Assembly: GCF_014647375.1 (NCBI RefSeq)
Contig: NZ_BMPB01000006.1
Coordinates: 362,052-426,051, forward strand
Direction of reading: 5' to 3'
From: Parabacteroides faecis
GTDB lineage: Bacteria > Bacteroidota > Bacteroidia > Bacteroidales > Tannerellaceae
DNA: 64,000 nucleotides
Shown here: positions 1-9,390 of the stretch, one piece after another
How positions within the stretch are numbered: position 1 is the first letter of the stretch
How the letters are laid out: every line of letters begins with the position of its first letter
Notes under the pieces: generated by a model
The model's input: only the letters and a program-made list of their open reading frames with translations
The model's database searches: none
Told to the model about the DNA's origin: nothing
Program-made: the position numbers and the translations under genes

Positions 1-961
1 TTTCACCTGCATTCAGTATCTGTGGCCAGGTTATTTTTAACTCTTCTATAGCTTTCTTCGTGTTTTCAGGGCTATCCCATACGGCAACGCCTAAAACTTC
101 CAGTCCTTTATTTTTGTATTGGTTATACACTTCTGCCAAAACGGGTGTTTCTGCCCGACATGGACCGCACCAGCTTGCCCAGAAATCGACCAGCGTGTAT
201 TTCCCTTTGCCGACATAGTCGGATAAAGATACTTTGTTACCGTCTTCCGTCTCGATCGTGAAGTCAGTAAAAGGTTTGCCCTCAGCGGTCTTTTCCAATG
301 CGTCGAAGCGTTGTAACCTTTCCTGCATGCTGGGGGTGTTACGAACCGGTTCGCTCAATAAGGATAGTTTTGCTTTTATCTGATCGGTCGAAAGGTAGCC
401 ATCCATATAGTTCAGTGCCATTCCTCCGATCGGGTTATTCAGGTTTCTGTCGAAGAATCCGTCGAGCATGGCCAGATAAGCCGGTTTCCATTCATTCTGG
501 AAAAAGTCTTTCTGCAGTTTCATACGTTCTTCTTTATCTTCTGTTTGTTTCATGAATTCCTGCCGTTTGGAATCGATCAGGTCCGACATGCTGTCCTGTG
601 CTGCGAAAAAACGTGCTATCTCATCGTTCAAAGGACTTCCTGACGGGGACACCGGCTTACTCAGATCGAGATTGATCGTTCCGTTCTCAAGAATGAAATT
701 GACATAATATTCACGGCTGGCATCGATACGGCAGTAAGCGGCTGTATCCATCTTGCCGGTAAAAGTGAAAGTGGTTCCTGTAACAACCGTACTGTCTATG
801 TTGAGATTGTTATTGTCACGGTTATAGATATAGATCATTTTCCCGTCCAGCGAATTATCGGGAATAGTACCGTTTATGGTATAAGTCGTGGCTGGCTTTT
901 CCGAACAGGCCGTGAAAAGCAATAGTCCGGTTAACATTGTGAATAAAAAGTTTGTCTTCAT
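1..961 (-). CDS. TlpA-like thioredoxin lipoprotein with DUF4369-like N-terminus (3' end outside window)
   Basis: This is a partial gene: the start codon at 961 is present, and 320 codons are readable before the window edge. Residues 1-19 form a lipoprotein signal ending in a lipobox with Cys19, so the protein should be membrane-anchored in the periplasm. The first ~200 residues resemble the DUF4369 region that precedes many Bacteroidetes TlpA proteins. A thioredoxin fold follows, with the redox motif W264-C-G-P-C268 in the context DFWASWCGPCR. Family knowledge suggests thiol-disulfide exchange in the cell envelope. It lies 141 bp downstream of the last permease gene on the same strand. Read-through from that operon is possible, but the gap is much larger than the gaps inside the operon. 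The gap holds a weak AT-rich hairpin (1055-1074) and no convincing promoter. Confidence 0.85.
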   Translation of the reverse strand, partial: MKTNFLFTMLTGLLLFTACSEKPATTYTINGTIPDNSLDGKMIYIYNRDNNNLNIDSTVVTGTTFTFTGKMDTAAYCRIDASREYYVNFILENGTINLDLSKPVSPSGSPLNDEIARFFAAQDSMSDLIDSKRQEFMKQTEDKEERMKLQKDFFQNEWKPAYLAMLDGFFDRNLNNPIGGMALNYMDGYLSTDQIKAKLSLLSEPVRNTPSMQERLQRFDALEKTAEGKPFTDFTIETEDGNKVSLSDYVGKGKYTLVDFWASWCGPCRAETPVLAEVYNQYKNKGLEVLGVAVWDSPENTKKAIEELKITWPQILNAGE

Positions 962-1102
962 ATATGTTGATAATTATAATATATACATATTTCCGGTTAA
1001 ATGAATATACGAAAGTATGAAAGTTTCTTTCATTTCCGGCATAATTCCTTCACTAGAATTAAAATATTAATTCTTTTTGGGAAGTGCCGGTGTCTGCGTA
1101 AC

Positions 1103-3505
1103 TTACTCTGCTTTTACTGACTCTGCCGGATTTGCTTGTGCTGCTTCTTTTACCTGGCGGAAGATGGATAACAGGACAATCATACAGGTGATGAAAAATA
1201 CGGCAATGAAAGGCCATATAGTCAGAGTGATATGATTGGCATAGGTTTCCAGCCAGCGTTTCATCAGGATATATCCTAATGGGAGGGCAAAGAAGTTGCT
1301 GATAATAACTAATATCAGATATCCCTTGAAGAACAGTTGCAGGATATGAGAGAAGGTGGCACCGTTTACTTTACGGATGGCGATCTCTTTTTTACGCTGC
1401 TGGGCTGATAAGCTGACCAGCGAATAGATTCCGAAGGTGGAAATCAGGATACAGACGACTGCGATGATACTGAATACGCTGAAGATCACTTTTTCGGGGC
1501 GATTGAATTTGTCTACCAGATCGGATAGTTTTATACACATATTCTGGCTGGTTACTCCATGAGTATTTAGTTTTTGTGTTACTTTTGAGATATGCTCCAA
1601 TACTTCTTTTTTATGTTCCGGGATGTAGCGGATATAGAAATACTGAGCAGGAATATAGTCCGTTACATCTTTGTCCGTATGTAATCGGAAGAAGGTTCTC
1701 CCGACCGGATATTGCATAGGGGAATAAATATAATCTTCAATGATTCCGCATACCTTCCGGTTAGTAACGCCTTCTCTATTGTACATTGACCGTTGCAATA
1801 AATCGTTATAACCTAAATCTTTGAAACCTGTTTCATTGACAATGTAATCGTTCGGATTACTGTCATCGATCCAGCTCCCTTGTTTTAAAGTCAGTTCAAA
1901 GAATGAAAAGAACTCTTTGCTGACAAGCATTACGCGATCTTCCCTTTTGGGATCCGGATCGGCAGGGTCGAATGCAAAATGGGTAACGTAGGCACCGTAC
2001 CAATCCCCTTGTTCTGTAAATATATTGGCATTCGTAGCGGTATAGCAAACATCGGTTATATACGGATGATTTTGCAATTCAGGCATTAATACTCTAATAT
2101 CTTGTTCATAAGCATTTTCACCTCCCATATCGACCTGGATTACGTTTTCATAATTTAATCCCTTGCTCTTGGTCAATATAAAATTCAACTGTTGGAAAAG
2201 GATAAGTGAGGTAATGAAAAATAACGAGCCGATGAATATCTGACCGACAATTAATCCTCGCTTAAAGAATATAGGATTTGTTTTCATATTGCATAAGATA
2301 TTCCGTATGGGAAGAAGGGTCAATAACCAGAAAACAAACATGCTTGCTATGAGTGATATGATAGCATTGAAGAATAAAGCAGACTTGTCGATGTGCCGCG
2401 ATACACCTTCATAAATTCCGTAATGATTCCATGCCGTATAACTTTCATAATAAGGAAAGATAACCTCTATCAGGCAAAAAGCTAACAGGTAAGCAATAGC
2501 CATCGGGAGGAATAGCTCGGTCCAACCTTTTAATAGCATATCTTTAGGAGATGCACCGATACATAGATAAGTTTTGTTTTTCGTTTGTTTGCGTTGTTGT
2601 TGACCGATAAATAGAACTAACAGGTTCATTAATGCACTCAGGAAAGCCATGAAGCCTGCTAAAGCCAGAATATGGATATTGCGTATTCTGTTTTCCAGTT
2701 CCGGATGGCAATATAAATGAACTTCCGGAAGTGTTCGTAAGTTGATCTTCCATTGGTCGATATTTTCTGTTCCCCATGGGTCTTCCGCATGACTTTTGTA
2801 TGTAGCGAGTTTTTCTTTGATCTTACTGACATTTGCGCCTTTCAATAAACGGACATATGTAGTGTTCCGCTTAACATGACGTAAGGGTTGTACTTCGTCG
2901 ATCAGCAAAAACTGGAATAGCAGGTCTGAATTATCCGGATAGTTTTTGATGACTCCCGCAACGACCGGGCGGGTTTGCTCACTCAGTTCGAACACTTTAC
3001 CGACACAGTCGGTTGTTCCGAAAAACTTCTGTGCCATACTCTCGGTGAGGATAACAGCCGTACCGTCCGGATAAGTTCCTTTATAGGTTCCGGCGATGAA
3101 ATCGGCTCTGAAAAAGTCGAAGAAGGAGTGATCGCAGACCAGACCATATACCCTCAGAGTACTGTTGTTATTCTTTATGCTATAATGGAGATTGCTGAAA
3201 GTACATACTTTTTCGATCTCCGGCACTAACTTCTTTATCTCTGCCAGGTCGTTGACATGTAACTGGTCCAGGTCGGCATCGGCACCCGTTGCTTTTTTCA
3301 CCAGTCCGGTAGTAGTCAGGCAATAAATCCGGTCTCCGTCCGGATGGAAGTTATCGAAATGGGTCTCCCACCACAGCCAGTATCCGCCCAGGACGAAGGC
3401 GGTGAAGCCTATTGCCAGTCCGATGATGCTGACAATCGATTGGGTTTTATATTTGACTAATTCCCGAAAAGTAACTTTAAAGTAGTGCCGTGTTTTGTTT
3501 TGCAT
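1103..3505 (-). CDS. Double-FtsX ABC transporter permease (MacB-like), permease 1
   Basis: An 800-residue inner-membrane protein built as two MacB-type halves. The first half has a TM helix at ~18-42, a periplasmic MacB_PCD-like domain to ~280 and three FtsX helices at ~283-405. The second half has a TM at ~425-445, a second periplasmic domain and three helices at ~680-790. The second half carries the FtsX signature around EIAIRKVNGA, and the protein ends in NPAESVKAE. Such proteins couple an external ABC ATPase to work on periplasmic substrates and normally do not form a pore; the substrate is unknown. It is the last gene of the seven-permease operon and starts 4 bp after the preceding gene. 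No ATP-binding motif is present in the protein or in the operon. Confidence 0.88.
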   Translation of the reverse strand: MQNKTRHYFKVTFRELVKYKTQSIVSIIGLAIGFTAFVLGGYWLWWETHFDNFHPDGDRIYCLTTTGLVKKATGADADLDQLHVNDLAEIKKLVPEIEKVCTFSNLHYSIKNNNSTLRVYGLVCDHSFFDFFRADFIAGTYKGTYPDGTAVILTESMAQKFFGTTDCVGKVFELSEQTRPVVAGVIKNYPDNSDLLFQFLLIDEVQPLRHVKRNTTYVRLLKGANVSKIKEKLATYKSHAEDPWGTENIDQWKINLRTLPEVHLYCHPELENRIRNIHILALAGFMAFLSALMNLLVLFIGQQQRKQTKNKTYLCIGASPKDMLLKGWTELFLPMAIAYLLAFCLIEVIFPYYESYTAWNHYGIYEGVSRHIDKSALFFNAIISLIASMFVFWLLTLLPIRNILCNMKTNPIFFKRGLIVGQIFIGSLFFITSLILFQQLNFILTKSKGLNYENVIQVDMGGENAYEQDIRVLMPELQNHPYITDVCYTATNANIFTEQGDWYGAYVTHFAFDPADPDPKREDRVMLVSKEFFSFFELTLKQGSWIDDSNPNDYIVNETGFKDLGYNDLLQRSMYNREGVTNRKVCGIIEDYIYSPMQYPVGRTFFRLHTDKDVTDYIPAQYFYIRYIPEHKKEVLEHISKVTQKLNTHGVTSQNMCIKLSDLVDKFNRPEKVIFSVFSIIAVVCILISTFGIYSLVSLSAQQRKKEIAIRKVNGATFSHILQLFFKGYLILVIISNFFALPLGYILMKRWLETYANHITLTIWPFIAVFFITCMIVLLSIFRQVKEAAQANPAESVKAE

Positions 3506-3509
3506 GATT

Positions 3510-5882
3510 TTATTCGCTTTTTATGACTTCTGCCGGGTTCGTTTCAGACGCTTTGAGAGTCTGGTAAAGTACGGTAGATATGATCAGGATAATTGTTAAT
3601 AACAGAATGGTGATGTACATCCATAAATGGATGCTGATCCGGTAAGGATATTGTTCCAGCCAGCCGTGCATGAACAACCATGCCAAAGGAAGAGCTACCA
3701 GCTTGGCAATGAGTGCGATCGACAGGTATTCCCGGACGAACATGCTAATAATAGCTCGTGAGGTAGCTCCCATTACTTTGCGGACGGCCACCTCTTTCCG
3801 TCGTTGGGCTATATTACCCGAGGATATGGAATAAAGTCCAAAGATGGATATGAGCGTGCAGAGTATTGCCAGTAAAGAGAATAGTTGCAGGCTTGCATCT
3901 TCCGACCGGCTTAATTCTTTCAGTACTTCGTTAACTGTTGTAATTTCCGGTTGCTGGTCGTGGGGGAATGCATGTTTTTTATAAGCATTCCGGATCGCTT
4001 TGATGGCATTTTCTTCATTCCCCGGATTTACTTTAGCATAGTAAAAGTAGCTCTTCCATTGGGAAGGATTTAATATAATGATAACGGGAAGAATCGGATT
4101 TCTCAGGCTGGTAGACTGGAAATCTTTTACTAAACCGACAATTTCTACGTCTTGCTGTTGATTGTTCCAAAAGCTGAGTTTTTTACCGATCGGATCTGTA
4201 TATCCCATGATACGTGCTGCTTCTTCGTTAATAAGTGCTTTAGAACTCATAAGACGTCTTGTTCCTTTTACAAGATCAGTATCTTCCAGCTCCCGACCTT
4301 TTAATAAAGGTATTTGGAAAGTGGACAGAAAGTTTTTACTGACTTCCAGTATATGGAAATTAACTTTAGTATTCGGGCCTTTCCCTTCCCACTCTACTTC
4401 CGTTAATGAAAAAGGCTCATGCATGATAGAGAAAAACGATGCTATCACCAGTTCTTTAACAATAGGAAGGGAGACAATTTCATGTGCAGTACCATCCCTG
4501 TCATCATTCAGCATGGTAATCTGTATCAAGCCTTCTTTTTCGAACCCGAGATTCTTGTTTTTCATCAAAGAGGTTTGTTTGAGCAGGATGAAAGCGCACA
4601 TCAGAAAAAATACGCAGATACCCAGTTGGGTTGTCATTGCTATTTTGCGGAACCAACTTTTCCGATGAGGCGCAACCCCTCCGGATACTAACAGTTGGGA
4701 GGTTCGGATAAACCGCAGAGACAGCGGGAGGGAGATCAAAATAGTTATTATCCAACTGAACAGTGAGATTTTTATCATATCCGCATATAAATCCTTATTT
4801 CCGATTGCTGTATGAAAAACATGTCTGAACAAAGGTGATGTGACCTCCATTAAACTCCATGCCAGTAAAGTCGCAATGAATATCATCAATGAATATTCCA
4901 ATAATAAGAGGCAGATCAAATCTTTTTTTCCTGCTCCGATTGCACTGCGCAGCTTCATTTCCCGAATTCGTATATAAGTCCGGTTGATCTGTAGATTGAT
5001 AAAGTTGAAAAATACACAGAGTAGCAATAGAAATCCGGTTATTGCAAAAGTCCGTATATAAGTAAGGTTAAAAGATAGTTCGGTACCGAACGTATGCCGT
5101 ACGTCTGTGATAGGAATCAACTTCAAAAAGATAGTTTCATTGTATTTATGGGTAGAGGTGTAGTCTGTTATCTTTTTTTCGAATGCGTCGATATGCGTGT
5201 TTTTATCTAGTAACAGATATATTTTAGTATTTAGATACATCCATTGATTTGCTTCCGGTATTTCTTGTTCTGCCTTTCGTGCATGCCGGTCCAGTTCGAA
5301 AGCTTCTCCGGCAAACATGGAGTTGTCGGGTGTATCTTCCAGTACAGAAACAATTCTGAGACTTTTCTCATAACCGCTACTTAATACTTTATTGAATGCT
5401 TCTTCCGGAGTACCAAACAGCTTAACTGCAAAAGAACGGGTTATCGCAATATCGTTTAATGATTGCAGGATATTATCTTGCCTTCCGCAAATTACTTTTT
5501 GCGGGAAGAAAGAGAAGAAATTTTCGTCGATAAAGACTTCGTCGGGATTAGGCACACGCTTTTCATTGTAGGAAAAATCAGATGCGTACTTCCCGTATAT
5601 TTGAGTAGTCTCTATTACTTCCGGGAAATCCTGTTTTAACCTTCTTGCCAGTATAAGAGGTAACTGCTCTGTTTTCTTTCCGGTCTGTTTGTCTACCCCA
5701 TAGAGCATGTATATCTGTTTGGATCGGGGATAAAAACCGTCGTATGAAGTTTCATATTTCAGCCAGTTGATCCCATATGCAAAACATACCAATCCGATTG
5801 CCAATCCGGTAATACTGATGACGGTCTGCAATTTGTATTTGAAAAAATTACGTATGGCTATAATGATATAGTGTTTCAACAT
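3510..5882 (-). CDS. Double-FtsX ABC transporter permease, permease 2
   Basis: A 790-residue protein with eight predicted TM helices, the first at ~15-37. The FtsX segments have the local motifs KLRSAIGAGKK (first half) and VAVRKVMGATS (second half), and the C-terminus is NPAEVIKSE. It is clearly the closest relative of the next upstream gene (5914-8310): both begin with nearly the same membrane segment, share the ETSYDGFYP periplasmic motif and share the tail KASETNPAEVIKSE. The pair therefore looks like a tandem duplication that has since diverged in the periplasmic domains. It lies 31 bp downstream of that gene. Confidence 0.88.
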   Translation of the reverse strand: MLKHYIIIAIRNFFKYKLQTVISITGLAIGLVCFAYGINWLKYETSYDGFYPRSKQIYMLYGVDKQTGKKTEQLPLILARRLKQDFPEVIETTQIYGKYASDFSYNEKRVPNPDEVFIDENFFSFFPQKVICGRQDNILQSLNDIAITRSFAVKLFGTPEEAFNKVLSSGYEKSLRIVSVLEDTPDNSMFAGEAFELDRHARKAEQEIPEANQWMYLNTKIYLLLDKNTHIDAFEKKITDYTSTHKYNETIFLKLIPITDVRHTFGTELSFNLTYIRTFAITGFLLLLCVFFNFINLQINRTYIRIREMKLRSAIGAGKKDLICLLLLEYSLMIFIATLLAWSLMEVTSPLFRHVFHTAIGNKDLYADMIKISLFSWIITILISLPLSLRFIRTSQLLVSGGVAPHRKSWFRKIAMTTQLGICVFFLMCAFILLKQTSLMKNKNLGFEKEGLIQITMLNDDRDGTAHEIVSLPIVKELVIASFFSIMHEPFSLTEVEWEGKGPNTKVNFHILEVSKNFLSTFQIPLLKGRELEDTDLVKGTRRLMSSKALINEEAARIMGYTDPIGKKLSFWNNQQQDVEIVGLVKDFQSTSLRNPILPVIIILNPSQWKSYFYYAKVNPGNEENAIKAIRNAYKKHAFPHDQQPEITTVNEVLKELSRSEDASLQLFSLLAILCTLISIFGLYSISSGNIAQRRKEVAVRKVMGATSRAIISMFVREYLSIALIAKLVALPLAWLFMHGWLEQYPYRISIHLWMYITILLLTIILIISTVLYQTLKASETNPAEVIKSE

Positions 5883-5913
5883 GGCTGATGACTGTTTTTA
5901 GTAGTTTATTTTG

Positions 5914-8310
5914 TTATTCGCTTTTTATGACTTCTGCCGGATTTGTTTCTGATGCTTTTAATGTCTGATAGAGAACGGTACAGATAATCAAAGCACTTGT
6001 TACTAATAATACGATACCATACATCCAGAAACCGATATTGATGCGATAAGGATATTGCTCCAGCCATCCGTGCATAAACAGCCAGGCTAGTGGGAGGGCA
6101 ATGACGTTGGCAATGACTACGATTGTCAGATACTCTTTGAAGAACATGCTGATAATTGTTTTTGACGAGGCACCCATCACTTTGCGCACGGCTACTTCTT
6201 TTCTGCGTTGTGCAATATTACTGGATGAAACGGAATAGATTCCGAAGATAGAGATCAAAGTACAGAGTATCGCCAATAAAGAGAATAGCTGTAGGCTGGC
6301 ATCTTCCGACTGATTCAACTGGTTGAAAACATCTGTCATTGTCTGTATTTGGGGAACTGTATCTCCTTCTTTTTTGTATTTTTCGAAAACTGTCCGTATG
6401 GCTTTAATGGCAGCTTGTTCATTTTGGGGTTTTACACGGGCGTAATAGTAGTAACTATTCCATTTACTTCCGTCGAGTGTGATAATCATCGGGAGTACCG
6501 GGTTACGCAGACTGGCCGCCTGGAAGTTTTTGACGACGCCTACTATTTCCATCTCTTTTTGTCCCCTTTTTCCGTCGTGGTAAATGACGCCGTTCCAGAT
6601 ACTGATCTTTTTTCCGATCGGGTTGTCCATTCCCATGATCCGGGCTGCTTCTTCATTGATGACGGCAGTGTTGCCCGGCGTGGTCCAGTCTTCCGGATCC
6701 GAATTACCTTCGTCTATAAAATTACCTTTTAATAAGGTGATTTTGAATGCATCCAAAAATTTGCTTCCTACTTTGATTACCTGGAAATTCGGATTGAAAT
6801 CGTCCGGCTTTCCTTCCCAATGCACTTCATTCTGTGTATAAGGTTCGTGGGTGATAGAAAAGATGCTGCATTCAACAAATTCATCGATTATCGAAAGAGT
6901 AGCCAGTTCGTGGGTGATTCCGGAACGGTCACGATAATTCATTGTGATATGAATCAGCCCCTCTTTCTGGAATCCCAGATCCTTATGCTTCATTAATGAG
7001 ATTTGCCGAAGCATGATGAAGGTACTCATCAGGAAGAATACACAGATTCCGAGCTGAATGGTCATGCTGACTTTTCGGAACGAACCTTTCCGGTTGGCAG
7101 AAATACCTCCGGACAACATAAGTGAAGATGTTCGTATGAAACGCAGTAATAGTGGAAATGAGACAAAGAGTAATACCCCCCAGCTGACTAAAGTTGTAAC
7201 AATAAGGCTTATATAGAAATCATGGTTGGCAATCTTCGTATCGAAGGTTTTACAGAACAGTGAAGAACTGAGTTCCAGCAGACAAAAGGCCAGAACAAAG
7301 GCTATACCTGTCTGTAATGTGAGTTCGGTCAATAGTTGTATAATCAGTTCCCGTTTACCGGCACCTATCGAATTTCGGAGTCTTATTTCTTTCATACGCT
7401 GATAGATACGGTTCAGGAGAAGATTGACGAAATTGAAGAATACGCACAACAACAACAGGATGGTCGTTATGGCAAAAGTGCGGATGTAGGACAGGTTAAA
7501 CGATAACTCGCTTCCGAACGTGTGTCGCATATCTGTTAACGGAATCATCTTTATCGCAAGTGTATTCAGATAGTTGTTTTTCTCCAGATAAGTTTGTAGC
7601 TTCTTTCTGAATACATCCGCACTGGCTTGATCTTCCAACAGCAGATAAATTTCATTTTCAAATAGACTCCATTGTCTGTCTTCCGATATTCTGTCTGTCA
7701 TTTCAGTGGTAAACTTATCCAATTCGAAGACATTCTGTTTAAATGCGGAATTAGCAGGTGCATCTTCTACTACCGCCACGATGGTAAGTGTTTCCCGGTA
7801 TCCGTTTTTCATCACTTTTCCGATCGCATCTTCCGGACTTTTGAAATATTTGAGGGCGAAAGAGCGGGTTATGACTATTTCATCCAGCGAATGCAACAGA
7901 TTCGTTTGCCGACCGCTAAGAACTTTCCTGGGGAAAAGGGTAAAGAAATTGTTGTCGATAAATATTTCTTTCGGATCTTCCAATGTCTGGTCGTTATATT
8001 TGAAGGTGGAACCGAAATTCCCGTATACCAGTGCAGTCTCTTTTATCTCCGGAAAATCTTGTTTGAGTTTACGGGCCAGAACGAGTGGCAATTTTCTCTC
8101 TTTTTTCCCGGTTTGTTTGTTGATGCCGTAGAGCGTGTACATTTGTTTGGACTTCGGATAAAAACCGTCGTAGGAAGTTTCGTATTCCAACCATTTCATT
8201 CCGTAGGTGAAACAGACGAGTCCAACTGCCAGTCCGATAACGCTGATAAGGGTCTGTAATTTGTATTTGACAAAATTACGTGAAGCGATAGTGATATAAT
8301 GTCGTATCAT
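5914..8310 (-). CDS. Double-FtsX ABC transporter permease, permease 3
   Basis: A 798-residue paralogue of permease 2. The first periplasmic domain (~40-270) has the ETSYDGFYP and LPLVLARKLKQDFPEI segments also found next door. The FtsX motifs are IRLRNSIGAGKR and VAVRKVMGASS. The second periplasmic domain has about ten extra residues (around GVIYHDGKRGQKEMEIVGV) compared with permease 2, so the divergence is concentrated on the outside of the membrane. That would fit different ligands or partners. The start at 8310 is 9 bp downstream of the lipoprotein stop codon, so it is very probably cotranscribed. Confidence 0.88.
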   Translation of the reverse strand: MIRHYITIASRNFVKYKLQTLISVIGLAVGLVCFTYGMKWLEYETSYDGFYPKSKQMYTLYGINKQTGKKERKLPLVLARKLKQDFPEIKETALVYGNFGSTFKYNDQTLEDPKEIFIDNNFFTLFPRKVLSGRQTNLLHSLDEIVITRSFALKYFKSPEDAIGKVMKNGYRETLTIVAVVEDAPANSAFKQNVFELDKFTTEMTDRISEDRQWSLFENEIYLLLEDQASADVFRKKLQTYLEKNNYLNTLAIKMIPLTDMRHTFGSELSFNLSYIRTFAITTILLLLCVFFNFVNLLLNRIYQRMKEIRLRNSIGAGKRELIIQLLTELTLQTGIAFVLAFCLLELSSSLFCKTFDTKIANHDFYISLIVTTLVSWGVLLFVSFPLLLRFIRTSSLMLSGGISANRKGSFRKVSMTIQLGICVFFLMSTFIMLRQISLMKHKDLGFQKEGLIHITMNYRDRSGITHELATLSIIDEFVECSIFSITHEPYTQNEVHWEGKPDDFNPNFQVIKVGSKFLDAFKITLLKGNFIDEGNSDPEDWTTPGNTAVINEEAARIMGMDNPIGKKISIWNGVIYHDGKRGQKEMEIVGVVKNFQAASLRNPVLPMIITLDGSKWNSYYYYARVKPQNEQAAIKAIRTVFEKYKKEGDTVPQIQTMTDVFNQLNQSEDASLQLFSLLAILCTLISIFGIYSVSSSNIAQRRKEVAVRKVMGASSKTIISMFFKEYLTIVVIANVIALPLAWLFMHGWLEQYPYRINIGFWMYGIVLLVTSALIICTVLYQTLKASETNPAEVIKSE

Positions 8311-8319
8311 GGTTTAGAA

Positions 8320-9372
8320 TTAAATTTTGTTCTTTAAATTATATTTGATAACATCCCGACCTCCTTCTCCGTTGGGAGATAAAGCTAACAAGTATTCGCC
8401 GGACTTCTCTGTGGCAATCTTTCGCAAATTACGGTCTGCCTGCAAGACCGCTTTTTGTTTCCCTTCCCAGTCGAATACATAGATGACCGAATTGCCGGTA
8501 AAGTTTGTCGATCCGTCGAACAGACAGAATACATATTTGTCTGAACTACAGATATCGATAAAGCATTTTTTACTCTGTTCGGCATCCAGATATTTATTGG
8601 TTATGTCAGGAACCGGTATTGTATAATAATCGGCAAAAGAGACCGAAGCTGTCATATCACAATTCAGATCATAGAAATTGATACCGTCGATAAAACGTAA
8701 GGCTGCGACGATTACTCCTTTTTCTTCGTTGATAACCAGGTCGCTGGCGTATGCTTTTCTCAGGACATCGTCAGGCATCGGAACCGTGATCCGGGGATAA
8801 CCCGGAACAGCATATTGCCCTGTTATTTTATTGGAAGAGAAGAAAACCTGCGGTTTACCCGGATTGAATGAAACGGCATATAGTTCTTTGGACGTGATGC
8901 AACAGTTTGTACAGATATTCCCGGAAATGAAGTTTGTCATAGATATAAGCTCTGCAGAGACAGTAGGAGAAGTCTGTGTCTGGTCCAGATCTATGCGTTT
9001 CAATTGATGTGAATCATTGTCCCAGATGGAGATCCTGTTCTTGTTGTTGGCATAGTCATATTTGGTAAAAGACGGATAAGCAATAGAGAACGTATCTTTC
9101 TCTCTCGGTTCGATCTGATAAAGTGAGAAATCATTTTTATTTCTCACTTGCAGGAGTGTGTCGCTGTAATAGTCCAGAAATGCATAGTAATCGTTGGTAA
9201 TCGCTATATCGTAGTAGTTATGTATCCCATTTCCGGCAAAAACAACCTCGCCGGACAGTTCGCCAGTGATCTCCGTACCGGCTTTATATGTTTTTATGCC
9301 TCCTTGGCTTTTCTGTTTGTTACAGGATACCAATAGGGAAAGACAGGCGAGTAAATATAAGAACTGTTTCAT
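8320..9372 (-). CDS. Six-bladed beta-propeller (TolB-like) lipoprotein
   Basis: A 350-residue protein with a lipoprotein signal (lipobox LVSC, Cys17). The rest is rich in short beta strands of the kind found in the Bacteroidetes TolB-like/BF3164-type propeller lipoproteins. No catalytic motif is visible. It is the only non-permease gene in the operon and sits between permeases with gaps of 9 and 18 bp, so it should be made in step with them. A role as a periplasmic or surface partner of the permeases is an inference from position. A cysteine-rich stretch (CTNCC, about residues 154-158) is unusual for an exported lipoprotein and could form a disulfide. Confidence 0.75.
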   Translation of the reverse strand: MKQFLYLLACLSLLVSCNKQKSQGGIKTYKAGTEITGELSGEVVFAGNGIHNYYDIAITNDYYAFLDYYSDTLLQVRNKNDFSLYQIEPREKDTFSIAYPSFTKYDYANNKNRISIWDNDSHQLKRIDLDQTQTSPTVSAELISMTNFISGNICTNCCITSKELYAVSFNPGKPQVFFSSNKITGQYAVPGYPRITVPMPDDVLRKAYASDLVINEEKGVIVAALRFIDGINFYDLNCDMTASVSFADYYTIPVPDITNKYLDAEQSKKCFIDICSSDKYVFCLFDGSTNFTGNSVIYVFDWEGKQKAVLQADRNLRKIATEKSGEYLLALSPNGEGGRDVIKYNLKNKI

Positions 9373-9390
9373 ATCTGTATTATTTTATTG

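Noticed and set aside
1055-1078. AT-rich hairpin after the permease operon as a terminator
   Set aside because: The stem is only A-T pairs with no GC, so it is too weak to call a terminator; on the minus strand it is not followed by a T run.
7672-8259. 195-codon plus-strand ORF opposite permease 3
   Set aside because: Shadow frame of a clear permease gene; no promoter and no domain.
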